Shown: positions 33,917 to 45,934 of the stretch, piece by piece
Layout: every line of letters starts with the position of its first letter
How positions within the stretch are numbered: position 1 is the first letter of the stretch
NCBI GenBank assembly: GCA_003952965.2
Contig: CM025856.1
Span: 8,641,439-8,705,438 of the forward strand
Origin: Morella rubra
Taxonomy: Eukaryota > Streptophyta > Magnoliopsida > Fagales > Myricaceae
DNA length: 64,000 bases
Direction of reading: 5' to 3'
Translations under genes and position numbers: made by a program
Notes under the pieces: model-generated
The model's database searches: none
Seen by the model: the letters and a program-made list of their open reading frames with translations, nothing else
Told to the model about the DNA's origin: nothing

Positions 33917-36709
33917 TCATGTCTTGAGTCCCAACAATGGCTTATTATTATCTATATTTATCCATACAATGGCCTGGATCTTTCTACAAACCGGATCCAT
34001 CAAGTGCTCCCACTTTCCTCCAGCACATTTTATTATCCATGAATTGTGACCATAGCTAATTGGTCCTACAGCTCTTTTTAAATGTTCAGAACACATCCGT
34101 CAATTGAACCAACCATATGTTTTTTATATGTAGTTATTTTTCAAAGAATGGGCATTTTGTGATTTAGTATTTCTAATTTTAATTTTTGGACTATACCAAA
34201 ACTAAAAAGTGAAACAAATCCCCACAATGCTATGACGCAAATCTAGCCTCGCTTAAAAACAATAGAATAAGATTTTTGGAGCCGTGAATGGCTAGATCAC
34301 AACATTTGCCCTAACTGTGCACAAAATGATTACTTCAAACTCACATGTGACACAGCCACTCTCTTGGACACTTAAAATCATTACTCAATCGCATGTTTGA
34401 ATTTCACTCTTGTTTATTTTATATTATTTCTTTCACAAAGATTTCTAGCGATATTGGAATCAATATGAATAATAACTTCTAATATGTTTTTTTGTTCTTC
34501 TTATTATTGAATAGGGATCCACACTGGCAAATCCTACATAATAACTAACTACTGGAAAGCAATCGAATCATAACTAGACCTTATAGCAAAAATTGCTTCT
34601 ATCGTGACGTGAAGCAAACGGTACAGGTTGTTGAAGTTAGACAAAACAGGGATGCGGTTTTAGAACTTCACTTAGTTTATGCAACGACCATGTGTTGAGA
34701 TAATAATGTTTTCAAACTAGTCTATCTTACCTATATCTTTCAACCCTAATATTAAACAAAATCCTTTAGTGCTTTACTTTTATTGGTGTCTCCAACAAGC
34801 AAGTTGATATATGCATTACTTATCGACTAGATATTTTTTCTCGTTAGAGAAAAATAAAGGTAAATTCATTTTAAGAATAGTAAAGCCTGATTTTAAAATC
34901 ACTGTTTAGTCCAACACCTTTATTGATTCTGATTGTCTCTGCATTTCTATAATTGATATCCTATCGATACTAAATCAACTGGTCGACTAGCACATGAAAC
35001 AGTTTATAACTTCAACTAGTGAAACACCAAATTGTTTCTACAACAATTTGAATGAGCTTTCATGTTAAGGATATTGCGATTTTAGAGATTATAAGCTGAT
35101 ATAAATTCATATTTTAAACACCAAATTAAGGGAACATAGATTACTAAATTAAGGGAACATAGATTACTAGGTCCTGCTAGAAATTTTTTTCCAAAAACTT
35201 GTGGAGTCATGGACCAACTATTCACATCAAAATTTTAAAAAGCATTGGAATTTTAGCATTATGTTTCACATCGTACATCGTAACTAACTACGAGAAATCA
35301 ATAGGGTCACAAGTTAACCTTACACTAAAAGTAGCATGAAATCATGCCGTGAAGCAAACAGTGCAACTTGGTGAAGTTAGGTTTTGTCTAGGCAAAATTG
35401 GGATGTCGTTTCAGAACCTCACCTGGTTTGTGCCTCAGCCATGTGCTGGGATGATAGTTTTTTCAAACTAGGTTATCTTACTTATATCTTTTAGTGCTAA
35501 TACTAAAAGTAATCCTTTGCTGCTATAGTTTTATTGGTTCTTCCAAGAAGCAAGCTGATATGTGCTTTATTTATTTATCAACTATTTTATTCTCTGTGAA
35601 AAAAATATAGGCAAATTCTTTTAAATAATAGTTAAGTATAAATGATTTTTAAGTAGTAATTTACTTCAAACCCTTAATTGATTTTGATTGTGTCTACACT
35701 ACCAAAATTGACAACCTGTCTGTAGCAAATCAGCTGGTCGATAGGGACAGGAAACAATTTATAACTTCAACCAGAGAAAATATAAGAGTATGTTCGTTTT
35801 GATAAAATTTTAAGAATTTTAAGTATGGTGTGAATATTTAGGTGATGTTGGAGTTTTATTGGTATTTGTGTGGAAGTTATTGAGTTGTATTGATATTTGT
35901 AAAAAAATAATGTTGAGTTGTATTGATTGTATCCGTAAGAAGTAATGTTGGAATTATAATTTTAGAAAGTTGGATTCAAATGCTAAGAATTTCACCGAAA
36001 CGAATATGCTCTAAACTATTTCTACAACAATATAACAATTTGTTGATTAGCGGTTGATTTAAACCCATACTTAATTTCATGGATGGAACGGAGATTACGA
36101 AGTCTTATAAGAAAAAATTTGCCAAAAAGCTCTAGAGCCTTGGACTGCCAATTCACATCGAACTTTTAAAAAGCATAAGGATTTCAGCATAATGTTTCAC
36201 ATTCCACATCACAGTGAACTACAAGAAAGCAATCGAGTCACAATTAAACCATACACCGAAGAAATCTTGCAATTGTGATGTGCAGTAAAAAGTGGAGCTC
36301 ATTAAAGTTGGGTTTTGTCTAGAAAAAACTAGAATCCAGATATGCTTACACACTAATTGTGCCTCGAGCATGTGCTGGGATGATAGTTTTTTCAAACTAG
36401 TCTATCTCACTTATAATTTCAAGCCTAATAGCTCATCTAACCTAACATAATAACTTCCTAAACCCCTATATATAGTCGTGCTCTTCTACTCAACATGTAA
36501 CAAAAATTAAGTGCTATAGAAAATCATGTAGCAAAACAAGAGTCATAAAACTCCAACTTGCTTTTTACTTTGTTTTTGTACTCGTGTCTTGAGTTCCAGC
36601 AATGACTTATTATTTGCAATATTTATTCATACAATGGCCAGGATCTTTCTGCAAAACCGAATCCGTCAAATGCTCTCATTTCCCACCAGCAGATTTTACT
36701 ATCCACGAA
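33917..36709 (-). repeat. Satellite-like array (right arm, outer)
   Basis: Reverse complement of 7682-10474. Sampled stretches, for example 34660-34790 against 9601-9730, are identical. Contains the mirror MITE at 35786-36011. Confidence 0.85.
35786..36011. mobile_element. Tourist-like MITE (right arm)
   Basis: Mirror copy of 8382-8605, starting GAGTATGTTCGTTTTG and ending CGAAACGAATATGCTC, flanked by TAA. Internal length differs by about 2 bp from the left copy. Confidence 0.8.
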
Positions 36710-36714
36710 CTGTG

Positions 36715-37990
36715 TGTGTCCAAGCATTAAGGCAACAAGAAGAGGGGGGTGAATTGGGTTTCCAAACTTTTTCGCTTTTAACCCCCAAAACTGTGTTTGC
36801 AAAGTAAAGTAATTTAGCACAAGTATATTAAAACAACAAGTAAATAAGTGCTAAATGTAAGGAGTAGGGATAGAGAAGCAAACACGTGATTTTTAGGTGG
36901 TTCGGCAAACCCCCTACATCCACCCCTCAAGCTCCTTCACCGAGCCTTGAGGTTTTCCCACTATCTTCAAATAGCATACACTCTAGCTTCCGGGTGCTAG
37001 AGAACCGTACAAGTGTTTTCCCGGGCTTAACACTCAAACCCACCCAAGTGGTTTTTCGGGCTCACCACTCACAACCTAACCAAGCTTGAGATATACCCTC
37101 TCTAAGCTTCTTCTTTAGTGAACAACCTCACTAAAGGAATCACCTCTTTTGGATATGAAGATTGAAGAATAAACTCTCTCAAAGAGTGATATGAAATTGA
37201 AATCTCTATCTCTTGATTCACACAAAGACAAGGATATGAAAGTGTGTTTTGTGTGAATGATATGAGAAATATAGAATATGAAGGTTTGGAATATTTCTCA
37301 AGTGATCTAAATGATATGTGGTCGTTGTGTATTTATTTTGGACGTTATGAAGGTGTATTTATAGGCCACATATGAAAACTAGCCGTTTATAGCCGTTGGA
37401 GTCGTCTGTTAAAACGAGCGGTCGACCGCTACATGAACCGGTCGACCGCTTCAAGTTACCGTTACTCAACGGTCATATTGTCAGAAGCTCAACGGATTAT
37501 TTCAAATCAACCGGTCGACCGCTATACCAACCGGTCGAAGACCGGTCGACGCTTCACCAGCGGTCGACCTCCTCAACTTAAGCACATGATCCGGTTCAAT
37601 TAAAACCACGTTTTTGACCTCTTTGAAACACCCAATTTTAAAGACTTACTTCCCATAAGTATAAGAAAGGTTTGGGAGTTTGATTGGGGTGTTTTAAAAC
37701 TTTTAAAAATATTTTAATCTTTCAAACAAAAGGTAAAACGGTTTATGCACGTTTTGAAAGATATGCAAGTGTGATTCATAATCCTTGTCAAAAGTGAAAC
37801 TAAGAGTTACAAGGTTTATACCCTAAGGTCTTGAAACTTCACTTTTGAGCTCCTTGCATCTTCTTGATCTTCTTTCTTCAAGTCTTTGGCTCTTTCATCA
37901 AAACGTCTTTGTCTTTGAAGATGTCCATTTTATAAACTTTGATTCATTTATTGAAATCATCAAAATCTCGATTGTGCACAAAAGCCAACA
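36715..37990 (-). mobile_element. Complete solo LTR of the second Copia-type family
   Basis: On the minus strand it runs from TGTTGGCTTTTGTGCACAAT to GCCTTAATGCTTGGACACA. A 5-bp duplication CTGTG flanks it (36710-36714 and 37991-37995), and the flanks join to give normal satellite sequence. No internal element sequence is present, so it is a solo LTR. The likely TATA box is CTATAAATAC on the minus strand near 37360. The LTR end resembles the Sirevirus LTR end (CTTGGGTTG...GGACTCACA), so the families are related. Confidence 0.88.
37405..37570 (-). promoter_or_regulatory. U3 array of CGGTCGACCG palindromes (second LTR family)
   Basis: Five or six copies of SCGGTCGACCGS lie within 165 bp, ending about 40 bp upstream (minus strand) of the presumed TATA box. 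They share the GTCGAC core with the TGTCGACA sites of the first family but have CG-rich flanks. The copy at 56217-57426 keeps fewer and more degenerate sites (56640-56770). Confidence 0.65.
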
Positions 37991-37995
37991 CTGTG

Positions 37996-40900
37996 GCCAT
38001 ATATGATTGGAACTACACCTCTTTTCAAATTTCCTAGAACAAATCCATTAATTGAACCAACGACATTTTTTTTATATGTAGTTATTTTTCAAGAAATAGT
38101 CATTTTGTGGTTTAGTATTTCTAATTTGTAATTTTCAGACTATACCAAAAATTGAGAAATGAAACAAATCCCCACAATACTTTGACATAAATCCAGCCTC
38201 GCTTAAAAACAATAGAATAAGACTTTTGGAGTCATGAATGACTAGATCATGACACTTGCACCAACCTCGCACAAAATGATTACTTCAAACTCACATGTGA
38301 CAAAGCCACTTCTCTTGCATGGTGAAAATCATTACCCAATCGCATGGTTGCATTTTACTCTTTTTTAGTTTATACTATTTCTTTAACAAATAATTCCAAT
38401 TATATTGGAATAAAAATGAATAACACCTTCTAAGAGCATTCCTAGCAGCTTCTTCAAATTTGACTCTCTACTTTAACCAAAAAGCACACTTCTTCTATTT
38501 TAACTATCAACTTTTTAAAAACACTAGCAGCTTTCTATTTTATCTTTAACTATTCTATTTAAATATTATTTTTCAAAGATTTCTTTATTCTTTCTCTATA
38601 ACATCTATATTTTTTAATATTCATTTTTAATGGTATGGGAGGAAGAAGAAAAAGAAAAAAAAAGATATTAATATTTTAAGATGGTGAAGTGAACAGTGGT
38701 TCTCTAAAATAGAGAACCACTGTTAATTTTTTTGTTAAAAATTGTTAGAATAGAGAAGCTGTAAGAGTGTTTTTCAGTCTTTTCGTTAAATTGGTTATCT
38801 AAACCAAAATGTTAGAATAGAGAAGCTACTAGGAATGCTCTAATATATTTTCTTGTTCTTCTTATTCATGAATAGAGATTCACACTGGCACATCCTACAT
38901 CATAACTAACTACTAGAAAGCAATTGAGTCACAACTAAAGGTTACACCAAAAATTGCTTTCATCGTGACGTGAAACAAATAATGCAAGTTGTTAAAGTTA
39001 CGTTTTGTCTAGACAAAACAGGGATGCAGTTTCAGAACTTCACTTAGTTTGTGCCTCAACCATGTGCTGAGATGATAATTTTTCAAATCATCATTTAGTC
39101 CAACACCTTTATTGATTATGATTGTCCCTGCACTTCAATAATAGACTTCCTCTCGATAGTAAATCAATTGGTCGACGAGGACTTGAAAGAGTTTATAAGT
39201 TTATATGTTAGGAATATTGCAATTTTAGAGATTGGCAGCTGATATAAACTTTAAGTTTAAATGTTATGGATGGATGGGAGATTACTCAGTCCTACTGTAA
39301 AAATTTTTCCCAAAAAGCTAGGAATTCAATGACTAACTATTCACATTGGACCTCTAAAAAACATAGTAATTTCAGCATAATGATTGACATCTCACGTCAT
39401 AACTAACTACAAGAAAGCCATCGAGTCGCAACTAACCCTTGCACCTAAAATTGCTCGTAATCGTGACGTGCAACAAACGGTGCAACTTGTTGAAGTTAGG
39501 CTTTTTCTGGACAATACTAGGTCCTACTAGAAAAAAATTTCCAAAAAGATATAGAGTTGGGTACCAACTATTAACATCAAAATTTAAATAGCATAAGAAT
39601 TTCGACATAATATTTCACATCCCACATCATAACTAACTGCATCAAATCAATCGAGTCAGAACTAAACCTTACACCAAAACTCTTGCCATTGTGATGTGAA
39701 GCAAACAATGCAGCTTGTTTAAGTTAGGTTTTGTCTAGACGAAACTGGGATACATATTCAAAACTTCACCTGGTTTGTGATTCAGGCATGTGCTCAGATG
39801 ATAGTTTTTCCAAACTAGTCTATCTTACTTTTATCTTTCAAGCCTAATATTAAATAAAATATTTTAGTGCTTTTTTTAGTTTTTAGAACAAGCAAGCTGA
39901 TATGTGCTTTACTTATTCACCAAAGATTTTTTTTTTCCTTTATAGGAAAAAAATAAAGGCAAATTCATTGTAAGAATAGTTAAGCTTAAAGGGTTTTCAA
40001 ATGGTCCTTTTTTCCCAACACTTTTATTATTCTAATTGTCTGTACACTCCAATAATTGACTTCCAATTGATAGTAAATTAACTGGTTGAGTGGGACATGA
40101 AAGAGTTTATAAGTTCAAGCAAGGGAACACCAATTATTTCTACAGCATTTTGGATGAGGTATCACGTTAAGGATACTGCAATCTTGGAGATTAGCAGCTG
40201 ATAAAAACCCTTAGTTTATATGTCAAAGGTAGGGAGATTACTAGGTCCTGCTAGAAATTTTTTTCCCAAAAAGCTATGGAGTCATGGACCTACCATTCAC
40301 AACGGACCTTTTCAAAAGCATAGGTATTTCTACATAATATTTCACATCCCACACCAAACGAACTACAAGAAAGCCATCGAGTCACAACGAAACTTACGCC
40401 AAAAATTGCTTACAATCGTGACGTGAAGCAAATGGTGCACCTTGTTGAAGTTAGGTTTTGTCTAGAAAACATTGAGATGCAATTTCAAAACTGCAGCTGG
40501 TTTGTGCCTCGGACATGTGTCAGATGATAATTTTTCCCAACTAGTTTATTTACTTTTATCTTTTTATCCTAATATTAAATAAAATATTTTAGTGCTTTAG
40601 TTTTCTTCGTTCTTCGAACAAGCAAGCTAATATGTGCCTTACTTATCTACTAGCTATTTTCTTCTCCGCAGAAAAAAATAAAGGCAAATTCATTATAAGA
40701 ATAGTAAAGCTTAAATATTTTTCAAATGGTCGTTTAGTCTAACACCTTTATTGATTATGATTGTCCCTACACTTCCATAATTGATTTCCTATATATATGT
40801 AGTAAATCATCTATTCGGGGACATGAAAGAGTTTATAAGTTCAACCTGTGAAACACCAAATTGTGTCTACAGCAATTTGAATGAGCTATCATGTTAAGGA

Positions 40901-41050
40901 TATTGCGATTTTAGTAGCAAATATAATCCTTTGTGTATATGTCATGGATGGAAGAGGAGATTACTTGGTCCTACTAGAAAAAGATTTCAAAATGCTATGG
41001 AGTCAGGGACCACCTATTCATTTCGGGCCTTTAAAAAGAATAGGGACTTC
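37996..41050 (-). repeat. Satellite-like array continuing beyond the palindrome
   Basis: Minus-strand unit landmarks (GATGATARTTTTTCCAAACTAG) lie near 39070, 39800 and 40525, a period of about 725 bp. Units are more diverged from each other than in the palindrome arms. The first 450 bp match 34050-34500. A Tourist-like MITE interrupts it at 38434-38840. Small open frames, such as 40220-40426, are not conserved between units. Confidence 0.75.
38434..38840. mobile_element. Tourist-like MITE, TAA target duplication
   Basis: A 407-bp element beginning GAGCATTCCTAGCAGCTTC and ending GAAGCTACTAGGAATGCTC, so it has near-perfect 19-bp inverted ends. TAA flanks both sides (38431-38433 and 38841-38843). 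The interior is AT-rich and noncoding, and the second half partly repeats the first in inverted orientation. Typical of PIF/Harbinger-derived MITEs. Confidence 0.85.
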
Positions 41051-42190
41051 AGCTTTTTATTTGAGAGCTTGGTACTAAAACAGGTTTTTCATTGTTGTAT
41101 GATAAATAAAAAAATAAAATTTGAGTTAAAAACGAGAAAAGTTAAACATATTAAAGAGAAGAAAACCTCTCCATCAAGCCTCTAAAAATACCTCAATTGG
41201 TACCAATGTAGAACCGTCTCAATTATAACTCCTTTTGGTGGACATGAGACTCTTTTATTGTTTTGACATGTATAAGATATCCATCACAAATTAACTTAGA
41301 GGACCACTGAGCACTAACTTTTGCAGACTAGTAGTAGAATTTACAAGATAAGTTTTTTCTCTATTTCCCTTTTTCCCTGCCTTTTCTTGAGAGTTTGGAC
41401 CATAAATTTTTTTTGTAAAAGACTACTAAATGCATGGGATAGGTGCATATAGTGCAATACACGTTCCGATTTTTGAAGTTGATCCTATTGGCTTTAATGT
41501 GTTGAAGCACATTAGTCAATGAAAAATTCCCTTTGTCCACCCCCTTCCCTAGCTCCTCCTCTAAGTCTAACTCTTGACCACAATTATTACCACCGCTACC
41601 TTTGAGTTTTCTATCAGACCCTCCTCAGCTATTCAATGTAATAATTCAACAAACCTAAGACAATTACTTCCTCAACCGTTATATATAGCTGTACTCATAT
41701 GCTCAACATGCCAGAAAACTCAAGTTCTATAGAAAATCACATTGTTAAAAATAAAAATAAAAGCGAGAAAATAATTTAGGACTAAGAGAGAGAAGTGATA
41801 CACAAGATTTAAGTGATTCGGTCCATAGACCTACATCTATTATGGGAATGTCCAACTGGGCATATTGGTGTACTCACTAATGTAAGAATTAGATTACAGA
41901 GAGGCTTTACTTATAAGCCTTTGATTACTATAGCCCACATTACTTTATGTGGAACTCTAATAATTCTAATACTCTCCTGCAAACTCGAGGTGGACACACG
42001 TTGAGTTTGAACTTACAAGAACAAATTCTCTGTAAAGAAAAAAAAAATGGCGCCGGAGGAAGGCCAAGAAAGGCGGACAGTCGCCGGAAGATGGAATTTG
42101 ACCAAAAAAGGGCGGACAATCGCCTGAAGATGGCTGGAGAGGGTCGCCGAAGGGATGCCTCATCACCCATCTGTGACGAAAACTAAATCA
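41051..42190. other. Noncoding DNA with a possible LTR fragment
   Basis: Nothing coding is recognised. The stretch at about 41795-41870 (TTAAGTGATTCGGTCCATAG then ACCTACATC) resembles the conserved part of the LTRs in this window (AGGTGGTTCGGC..CCTACATCCACC), so a decayed Copia LTR is possible. At 42045-42165 is a short GC-rich, imperfect direct repeat of about 40 bp built on GGCGGACARTCGCC. Confidence 0.4.
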
Positions 42191-43092
42191 TCACAAAAAC
42201 TTAAACAACGTCCGGACGTACCTGCAATCGTCATCCAAACACTGCTCTAGATGAAATGCATAACAGCTGTTACTAGTTCAGACGCCAACTAAACGTGCAA
42301 ACACATTTTCGGTGACAAAGGTCTTTGCCACCTTTTCTTTGACGCATCCCAAATCTTCACTAAATACTGAAACCGTTGGGACGTCCTTACGAGAGTCATC
42401 CAAACTGTCTGCACAATCCTCGCCTGATGGACACGTGTGTACCTACAACAGTCTTGCAAAACAGTTGTTCCCATCCGCATGGCATACTACACGTTTGCAA
42501 GCATTTGCTTGTTTTCTAAACGAATATTGGACCCCCACGTTACTTGGTGCTGCACAGAGAAGGTCCACACATACTATCAACTGTCCGAATAATGCGTGAT
42601 TTTAGGCATTTTTGCAACGGTTTGAGTCATGGCATTTAATGCACGTCCCATCAGTGTTCGGACATGTCACATTGGCGTTTGAACAGTATCGACGGTTTTT
42701 AAATTCAAAGATAAACCATCACAACTCATTTTACCGATGCAAACCGCATCCCATTTCTCTCCGTTTCTCTTGAAGATTCGACATTTTACCTCATAAATTC
42801 TCCACTGTTCGATGACAAATGTCATTTTGATTTGTAACTTACATAAAAATTTTGAAATTAATTTTTAGGCCATGAAATCTTGCTAAATGTATTGTTTTTG
42901 GGTTTATATTGATTGCTTAGGATTGTTGGATTGTTTAGACTATAATGTGGTTAAATTTGACATTGTTTTAGGGTAGTTGTGACGTGGGAAGGAGACCAAC
43001 CATGGTTGAGTTGACTCGTTTATCTTTCCCGATCCATCTGAACAGTTTTTAGCATTCGGATGGTTACTGTTAAGAATTTTTTCTATTTTTAT

Positions 43093-43283
43093 ATCGTCCA
43101 GATGTTTGGTGTTCATCGTGCACATGTATAGGGCTTAGATGTCGTTGTTTTATTAATATGATATTCGTTAAAGTTAGTTTTAAATCGTCCAGTTCGAACG
43201 ACATTCCTCACCGTGCGCACATTTAGGTCTTATATGTCGTCGTTTTGCTCATATGATATTTGAACGTTTTGTTATTTTTTTAG
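43093..43283 (+). repeat. Two-copy tandem repeat, about 95 bp
   Basis: Two units follow the pattern TCGTCCAG..., CRTCGTGCRCA, TTAGATGTCGT, TTATTAATATGATATTYG. They lie just upstream of the ORF at 43341 and may be part of the subterminal repeat region of the CACTA-like candidate. Confidence 0.6.
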
Positions 43284-43340
43284 AAACTACACCGTTTTGA
43301 CTTATTTATAGTAGTGTTTGTTTTTTCAACAAATTAAGAA

Positions 43341-43568
43341 ATGTCGAAGCACCAACATTCAACTACTACTAGTTCTAGCCCCTTGAGCTCCACACAGCAG
43401 GCACCTGGCAGTTCGGACGAATATGTGAGGCTAGAGGAGCAGTGGGCAGAAATCCTCACACGATTTGTTATCGTGGAGCGTGACGTCGCATTTCCTGATT
43501 TCGAGGAAATGAAATTTGAGGAACGGAGCATTAGGATTGTTATGGATACAGTTGCACAACTGGAAATC
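43341..43568 (+). pseudogene. 5' part of a plant transposon-associated ORF
   Basis: ATG at 43341 opens MSKHQHSTTTSSSPLSSTQQ, a low-complexity start. Then come EEQWAEILTRFVIVERDV and FEERSIRIVMDTVAQLEI. The style (a degenerate N-terminus, then FxxRxVxxERDV) resembles the plant family annotated as putative plant transposon protein. The hAT left end follows directly at 43568. Related sequence lies at 48677 on the other side of the hAT. I do not know the function of this family. Confidence 0.5.
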
Positions 43569-44144
43569 AGGTCTGATTTTTTTATCGGTTTTTCGATTGT
43601 GCCTAAATTGAAGGACCGGACCGAACCACTTATAAGTGGTCCAAACCGGTTTCTTTTTTCTTTTCTTCTTTTTTCCTAAATAGGGTTTGCATAATATTTA
43701 TAACACCCTAGATCTCATATGGAAAAGAACGAATGAAAAAATCTACAAAAAAGTGCTAACCAGACGCGATAGAGATCAAAGGTGGCAAAAATAGCTAGAT
43801 ATTTGGAGTACTAACATGCATGGGACTAGAAGGAATCAAACTAGGATTCTAAATGAAAGTCCATGAACAATGTCGAATTAAACTTTTCTTTGATGTGGCA
43901 ATGAGATGAGAACATGTGTATCCACTCTGGCTAAAATATGCACTAATGCAACAGGGAGAGAAGATTGTGGCCATGCATGTAGAAAACACACCAAGTCTTG
44001 CCGATGGTTGATGTCCCAAGTTTGCTTGTTTCTGTGCTATTGCTTGCCATTTCTTCAAGTTCAAATGTCAATAAATGTTAAAAACAAATAAATATAAGTA
44101 AAACATAAAGAAAATAAAAAGAGAATTAAAATTACAAACACATT

Positions 44145-44357
44145 TTATTTACTGGAATCCATGTCATAACTCTCGATACAATCCAAAGTTTCTTTAATGT
44201 TAATTGGTTCCTTTTCATCCACACGCCTCAACCAATCTTGAGTGCAAACGAGGGCCTCCACAGTCGCTGGAGCTAATGAACTTCGAAATGGATAAAGTAC
44301 ACGTCCCCTTGTACTAAAAGTGGACTCTGAAGACACAGTGGAGATAAAGATAGCCAA
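44145..44357 (-). pseudogene. hAT transposase C-terminal dimerisation region
   Basis: Contains STVSSESTFSTRGRVLYPFR and SSLAPATVEALVCTQDWLR, the hallmark of the hAT C-terminal dimerisation domain (SxxxSExxFS...R..L.P..VEAL...W). About 70 residues lie in one open frame ending at 44145. The preceding part (44409-44609, with LGIDRYLGYPLVALDKNFDV) belongs to the same protein in another open stretch, so the gene no longer reads through. Confidence 0.85.
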
Positions 44358-44811
44358 TACATCCCGTGCAATCCTAGCAATGACGGGATATCATAAATCA
44401 TTATCCTCCTACCATTTCAATACGTCAAAATTCTTGTCTAGAGCAACAAGTGGATAACCTAAATACCGATCAATTCCTAAGTTTGCACTAGGACTTGATG
44501 AATATGTTCCAAACAGCACAGCCTTGTTCCAAAAATCCTCAAATAAAGTTAGCTTGTTGTTAGAACCCACGACCATTGGAGGAGGCATACTACTAGTAGA
44601 TGAATGCACATGAGCCTAAGGTAACCCTAACACATATCTAACAATGCATGAAAAAAATAACTTATACTGGCTACTAACTTCTCTCCCTCTATTCCACCAT
44701 ACATCAACCTCACCATTTGTCCCATTACTTGCAACTTAGACCGTGGATAAATCACATTTGCAATAAATATCAACAAATTTAACCTTTCATTCCTCCCCCA
44801 ATATTTAGTAC

Positions 44812-45560
44812 TTAACCATCAAAATCAGCCATGTCCTTCAATCTTTTGTCCATACTTGAATAATGACACAAATGGGAATGCACCCCATAGAGTCTAATGG
44901 AAGTAGGAATTGGAAGTAACATACAAAGAACCAGAAAATTGCACCGTAGCATCATAAAGAGTTCAAGAAACTTGCAAAATACCCTTATTTTTGTCCAGTC
45001 CTCTTTTGTTGGAGGTCTCAACTTCCTCTTCCCATAATCACCTTCAGTAAAGGAGAAGACCGCACATACCTGATTGCATCTCACAAAAAATAACTGTAAG
45101 AAATAACAAATTTCTAATAAACGAATTATGCATAGTACTAAGAAATGAAAAAAATATATATACTTAATTGCATCATCATTTATCTTCAACCCATCACCAA
45201 CCACAAGATTCATAAAATGCGCCGCACATCTTGTGTAAATGTAAAGACCATTCGACACATTACTTCATAGATGCCTCTTCAAGTAACTAATAGCTGTATC
45301 ATTTGAAGTCGCGTTATCAACTGTGACGATTATCAATCAAACAAAAGCTCATCACCATTTTCTGCAATTTTCACTCCTTGTCAATCCAATGGGCAGTGAC
45401 AACCATATAGCTCAAATTCTAAATCGAAGTCCAAGCATCAGTGGTGAGACAAATTCTACTATCACAAGCCCTATCATACATTTCAACCATGCTTTTTTAT
45501 CCTTAAAATTGTCAATACAAGTCCTAGCAATGGTCATGCGAGATGGGACTTGAAACCTAG
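44812..45560 (-). pseudogene. hAT transposase catalytic-core region, decayed
   Basis: Minus-strand sequence includes SRICLTTDAWTS, YMVVTAHWIDKEWKLQKM, TVDNATSND-like and TRCAAHFMNLVVGDGLKIND, all conserved in the RNase-H-like core of plant hAT transposases. The pieces lie in different frames and at least one stop separates them, so no full-length transposase is encoded. GT...AG-bounded segments near 45080-45160 could be introns. The 44812-45258 frame runs through one such segment. Confidence 0.75.
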
Positions 45561-45934
45561 GCTCTAGCATTTACAAACTTTCTAAATTGGAGAGACTCCA
45601 CAATCCTGAAAGGGAGCTCATCAACAATAAGAAACTTTGTCAAAGCTTGACAAAAAGCTATAGCATGATTATGGTAAAAAAATTTTGCCAACACCAAATT
45701 ATTAGGGTTCTCATCACCCTTAACTCCCTTCTCATATGCTAAAGTTTTTTGCCTCATGTCTGGTTTTAGGGGTAGCTTATTGGGGTTTTTCTTACATTTA
45801 GAAAGATGGTCCAACAAATTTTTAGTCCTATTCTTATTTCCATCCGCAGCATAATCAGCATCACAATAGTTGCAAAATGCCCTAAGGCGTGGTGGGTCAC
45901 CAACATACTTCTTTGTAAAGGAAGTCCAAACCAT
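45557..45934 (-). pseudogene. hAT transposase N-terminal BED zinc-finger region
   Basis: Reads VWTSFTKKYVGDPPRLRAFC with a CNYC...HLSKC arrangement, the C2-H-C ligands of a BED finger, which binds transposon ends. Next comes PDMRQKTLAYEKGV, also typical of the ricesleeper/DAYSLEEPER group. Upstream sequence from an ATG at 46084 (MSRFHNRLNCTVDARGLRLE) probably is the true N-terminus. A stop ends the frame at 45557, before the catalytic core. Confidence 0.8.

Larger units (their letters stand above)
22196..37024. repeat. Right arm of a giant inverted repeat (about 14.8 kb)
   Basis: Reverse-complement copy of 7368-22136 with the same nested insertions and the same target duplications. It can be followed at least to 37024, in the middle of the second-family LTR, where the left arm runs into the N gap. 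Beyond the LTR the right side continues into more satellite units (37996 onward). The DNA left of the gap has no such units, so symmetry ends within or near the gap. Confidence 0.95.

Noticed and set aside
37396-37581. 61-codon ORF in the second-family LTR
   Set aside because: It is produced by the repeated CGGTCGACCG sites and is not kept in the copy at 56217-57426.
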